NCBI GenBank assembly: GCA_963791455.1
Contig: CAWBSM010000002.1
Span: 1,116,001 to 1,180,000, forward strand
Source: Bog-473 sp963791455
GTDB taxonomy: Bacteria > Actinomycetota > Acidimicrobiia > Acidimicrobiales > RAAP-2
Reading direction: 5' to 3'
Length of the DNA stretch: 64,000 nt
Below the pieces are notes generated by a model. It was given only the letters and a program-made list of their open reading frames with translations, was not told where the DNA came from and searched no databases. Both the position numbers and the translations under genes were made by a program. Shown piece after piece: positions 62,529-64,000 of this stretch. The stretch's first letter is position 1; each line of letters starts with the position of its first letter.

Positions 62529-63650
62529 TCAGTCCAGCAGCTCCCAGAGGGGCGTGAACTCCATTCCGTGGGCGTCGGCCACCGGTCGGTAGACGACATG
62601 GCCCTCGGCCACGTTCACGCCTTCGGCCAGCGCGTGATCGACCTGGACCGCGTGCTTCCAGCCCTGGTTGGCGATCGCCAGCGTGTACGGGAGGGTGGCG
62701 TTGGCCAACGCGTGGGTGGAGGTGTGCGGGACGGCGCCCGGCATGTTGGCCACGCAGTAGAAGATGGACCCGTGCACCTCGAACGTGGGGTTCGAATGCG
62801 TCGTCGGTCGGGTCGACTCGAAGCAACCACCCTGGTCCACCGAGATGTCGACCAGCACCGACCCCCGCCGCATCTGCTCGACCAGCGCGTCGGACACCAG
62901 GCGCGGCGCCCGGGCACCCACCACGAGCACGGCCCCAATCACGATGTCGGCCTCGAGGCACACCTCCTCGATGGCGTGCTCGGACGAGGCCACCGTCTCG
63001 AGCGCACCTCGGAAGTGATGGTCGACTTCGCGCAACCGGTCCAGGTTGCGGTCAAGGATGAACACTTCCGAGTGCATGCCTACGGCCATCGTGGCCGCCG
63101 CCATCCCGGCCACCCCGGCGCCGAGAATCACCACACGGGCGGAGCGCACCCCGGGCACGCCGCAGACGAGCACTCCCCTGCCCCCGCCCGGCCGCATCAA
63201 GTGGTGCGCGCCCATCAGCGGGGCCATCCGCCCCGCCACTTCGCTCATGGGCGCCAGCAGCGGAAGCGTGTTGTCCTCCTGGCGCACCGTCTCGTAGGCG
63301 ATCGCCACGTTGCCGGCGGTGACCAGCGCCTCCGTGCACTCCCTCGACGCGGCGAGGTGCAGATAGGTGAAGAGCGTCTGGCCGGGGCGCCGGCCGAGCA
63401 GGTGGTACTCCTGAGGAACCGGTTCCTTGACCTTGCACACGAGGTCCGCCGCTGCCCAGACCTCCTCGGTGGAGTCGAGGATCTTCGCCCCGGTGCGGAC
63501 GAAATCGGCGTCCGGCATGGCCGAGCCGTCCCCGGCCCCCTTTTGTACGTAAACGGTGTGACCGGCCGAGGTGAGCTCACGTACGCCCGCCGGTGTTAAC
63601 GCGACGCGGTACTCGTCTGTCTTCACCTCGCTCGGGACCCCGATGATCAT
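62529..63650 (-). CDS. ald: alanine dehydrogenase
   Basis: NAD-dependent L-alanine dehydrogenase of 373 residues. Arg15 (EYRVALTP), Lys75 (CKVKEP), His98 (TYLHLA) and Asp in LVDISVDQGG are the family active-site residues. The Rossmann motif is VVILGAGVAGMAAA. It interconverts alanine and pyruvate plus ammonia. ATG 63650 is 3 bp after the stop of the aldehyde dehydrogenase, so the two are in one operon. Confidence 0.96.
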   Translation of the reverse strand: MIIGVPSEVKTDEYRVALTPAGVRELTSAGHTVYVQKGAGDGSAMPDADFVRTGAKILDSTEEVWAAADLVCKVKEPVPQEYHLLGRRPGQTLFTYLHLAASRECTEALVTAGNVAIAYETVRQEDNTLPLLAPMSEVAGRMAPLMGAHHLMRPGGGRGVLVCGVPGVRSARVVILGAGVAGMAAATMAVGMHSEVFILDRNLDRLREVDHHFRGALETVASSEHAIEEVCLEADIVIGAVLVVGARAPRLVSDALVEQMRRGSVLVDISVDQGGCFESTRPTTHSNPTFEVHGSIFYCVANMPGAVPHTSTHALANATLPYTLAIANQGWKHAVQVDHALAEGVNVAEGHVVYRPVADAHGMEFTPLWELLD

Positions 63651-63653
63651 GGG

Positions 63654-64000
63654 CTACTGCTCGATGTTGCTCATCACGTGCTTCACCCGCGTGTAGTCCT
63701 CGAAGCCGTACTGGGACAGGTCCTTGCCGTACCCGGACCGCTTGAACCCGCCGTGGGGCATCTCGGCCACCAGCGGGATGTGGGTGTTGATCCACACGCA
63801 ACCGAAGTCGAGATCGCGGGCCATGCGCATGGCGCGGCCGTGATCCCGGGTCCACACCGACGACGCCAGTCCGTATTGCACGCCGTTGGCCCACTCGAGC
63901 GCCTCGGCCTCGTCGCTGAATTCTTGGACGGTGATCACCGGCCCGAACACCTCGGACTGGACCATCTCGTCGTCCTGGCGCAGTCCGGCGACGACGGTGG
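63654..64000 (-). CDS. aldehyde dehydrogenase (gamma-aminobutyraldehyde dehydrogenase-like), N-terminus off window
   Basis: C-terminal ~115 residues of an aldehyde dehydrogenase; reading continues to the window edge. PTVVAGLRQDDEMVQSEVFGP (upstream of the first Met), WVNTH-like WINTHIPLVAEMPHGGFKRSG and YGFEDYTRVKHVM are typical of the PatD/YdcW/BADH group acting on aminobutyraldehyde or betaine aldehyde. The catalytic Cys and Glu are off-window. It fits the putrescine/GABA genes elsewhere in this region, but the specific substrate is inferred. Confidence 0.85.
   Translation of the reverse strand, partial: TVVAGLRQDDEMVQSEVFGPVITVQEFSDEAEALEWANGVQYGLASSVWTRDHGRAMRMARDLDFGCVWINTHIPLVAEMPHGGFKRSGYGKDLSQYGFEDYTRVKHVMSNIEQ

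Overview
The window is a very GC-rich, densely coded bacterial chromosome segment. It has PASTA-domain Ser/Thr kinase, GatCAB, F420-type luciferase-like oxidoreductases, DUF222/HNH and DUF3052 genes, many GTG starts, and start/stop overlaps of the GTGA or ATGA kind. This points to a high-GC actinobacterium. The order iscS-mnmA-ligA ... gatC-gatA-gatB ... ilvB-ilvN-ilvC matches the order I recall for Mycobacterium tuberculosis, with extra modules inserted. The lineage below phylum (Acidimicrobiia is my guess) is inference.

Layout. 1-3620: a GH5 glycosidase running off the left edge, a cupin, a mini-gene, a DUF4097 protein and an autoregulated ribbon-helix-helix repressor. 3653-9092: ilvC, ilvN, ilvB, an ilvB leader peptide with hairpins, and an IlvD-family dehydratase. 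9114-12020: an MMPL exporter divergent from its TetR regulator across a 45-bp palindrome. 12029-15985: gatB, gatA, gatC and an esterase. 16099-18517: an SCP2-like protein, an MFS exporter and a small Cys/His protein. 18533-27670: PASTA kinase, ligA, mnmA, cysteine desulfurase, succinate-semialdehyde dehydrogenase and an acyl-CoA ligase on one strand. 27695-34255: sirtuin, a tiny membrane protein, a puuD/puuA-like pair, a DUF2079 membrane protein and an FGGY kinase. 34295-36825: YceI/MarR pair and a DUF222-HNH gene. 36696-39915: a type 2 isoleucyl-tRNA synthetase. 39935-44185: GNAT, MetF-like, HAD, glutathione peroxidase, quinone reductase, HAD. 44175-49958: thiolase, DUF35, SnoaL and LLM genes, divergent from a hydroxyacid oxidase and an acyl-CoA synthetase. 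50006-54812: HAD, signal peptidase I, DUF3052, methyltransferase, LLM and a YcaQ-like glycosylase. 54821-59339: a CoA-ester operon with two acyl-CoA dehydrogenases, two hotdog proteins and an alpha-methylacyl-CoA racemase. 59340-60082: a regulatory region with GTTAAC motifs and one doubtful small ORF. 60083-64000: two class III cyclases, alanine dehydrogenase and a truncated aldehyde dehydrogenase.

How the genes work together. The ilv genes form a branched-chain amino acid block controlled by a leader that encodes Ile-Leu-Val-Leu-Leu. PuuA/PuuD-like, GabD-like and aminobutyraldehyde-dehydrogenase-like proteins suggest putrescine/GABA use. The acyl-CoA dehydrogenase, racemase, hotdog, thiolase and DUF35 genes suggest breakdown of branched or steroid-like acyl side chains. 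A kinase and two cyclases supply signalling.

Three genes (ligA, DUF222-HNH and ileS) each carry what looks like one extra base. Two of the three are normally essential, so I suspect sequence errors rather than real pseudogenes. I saw no rRNA, tRNA, CRISPR array or insertion sequence.
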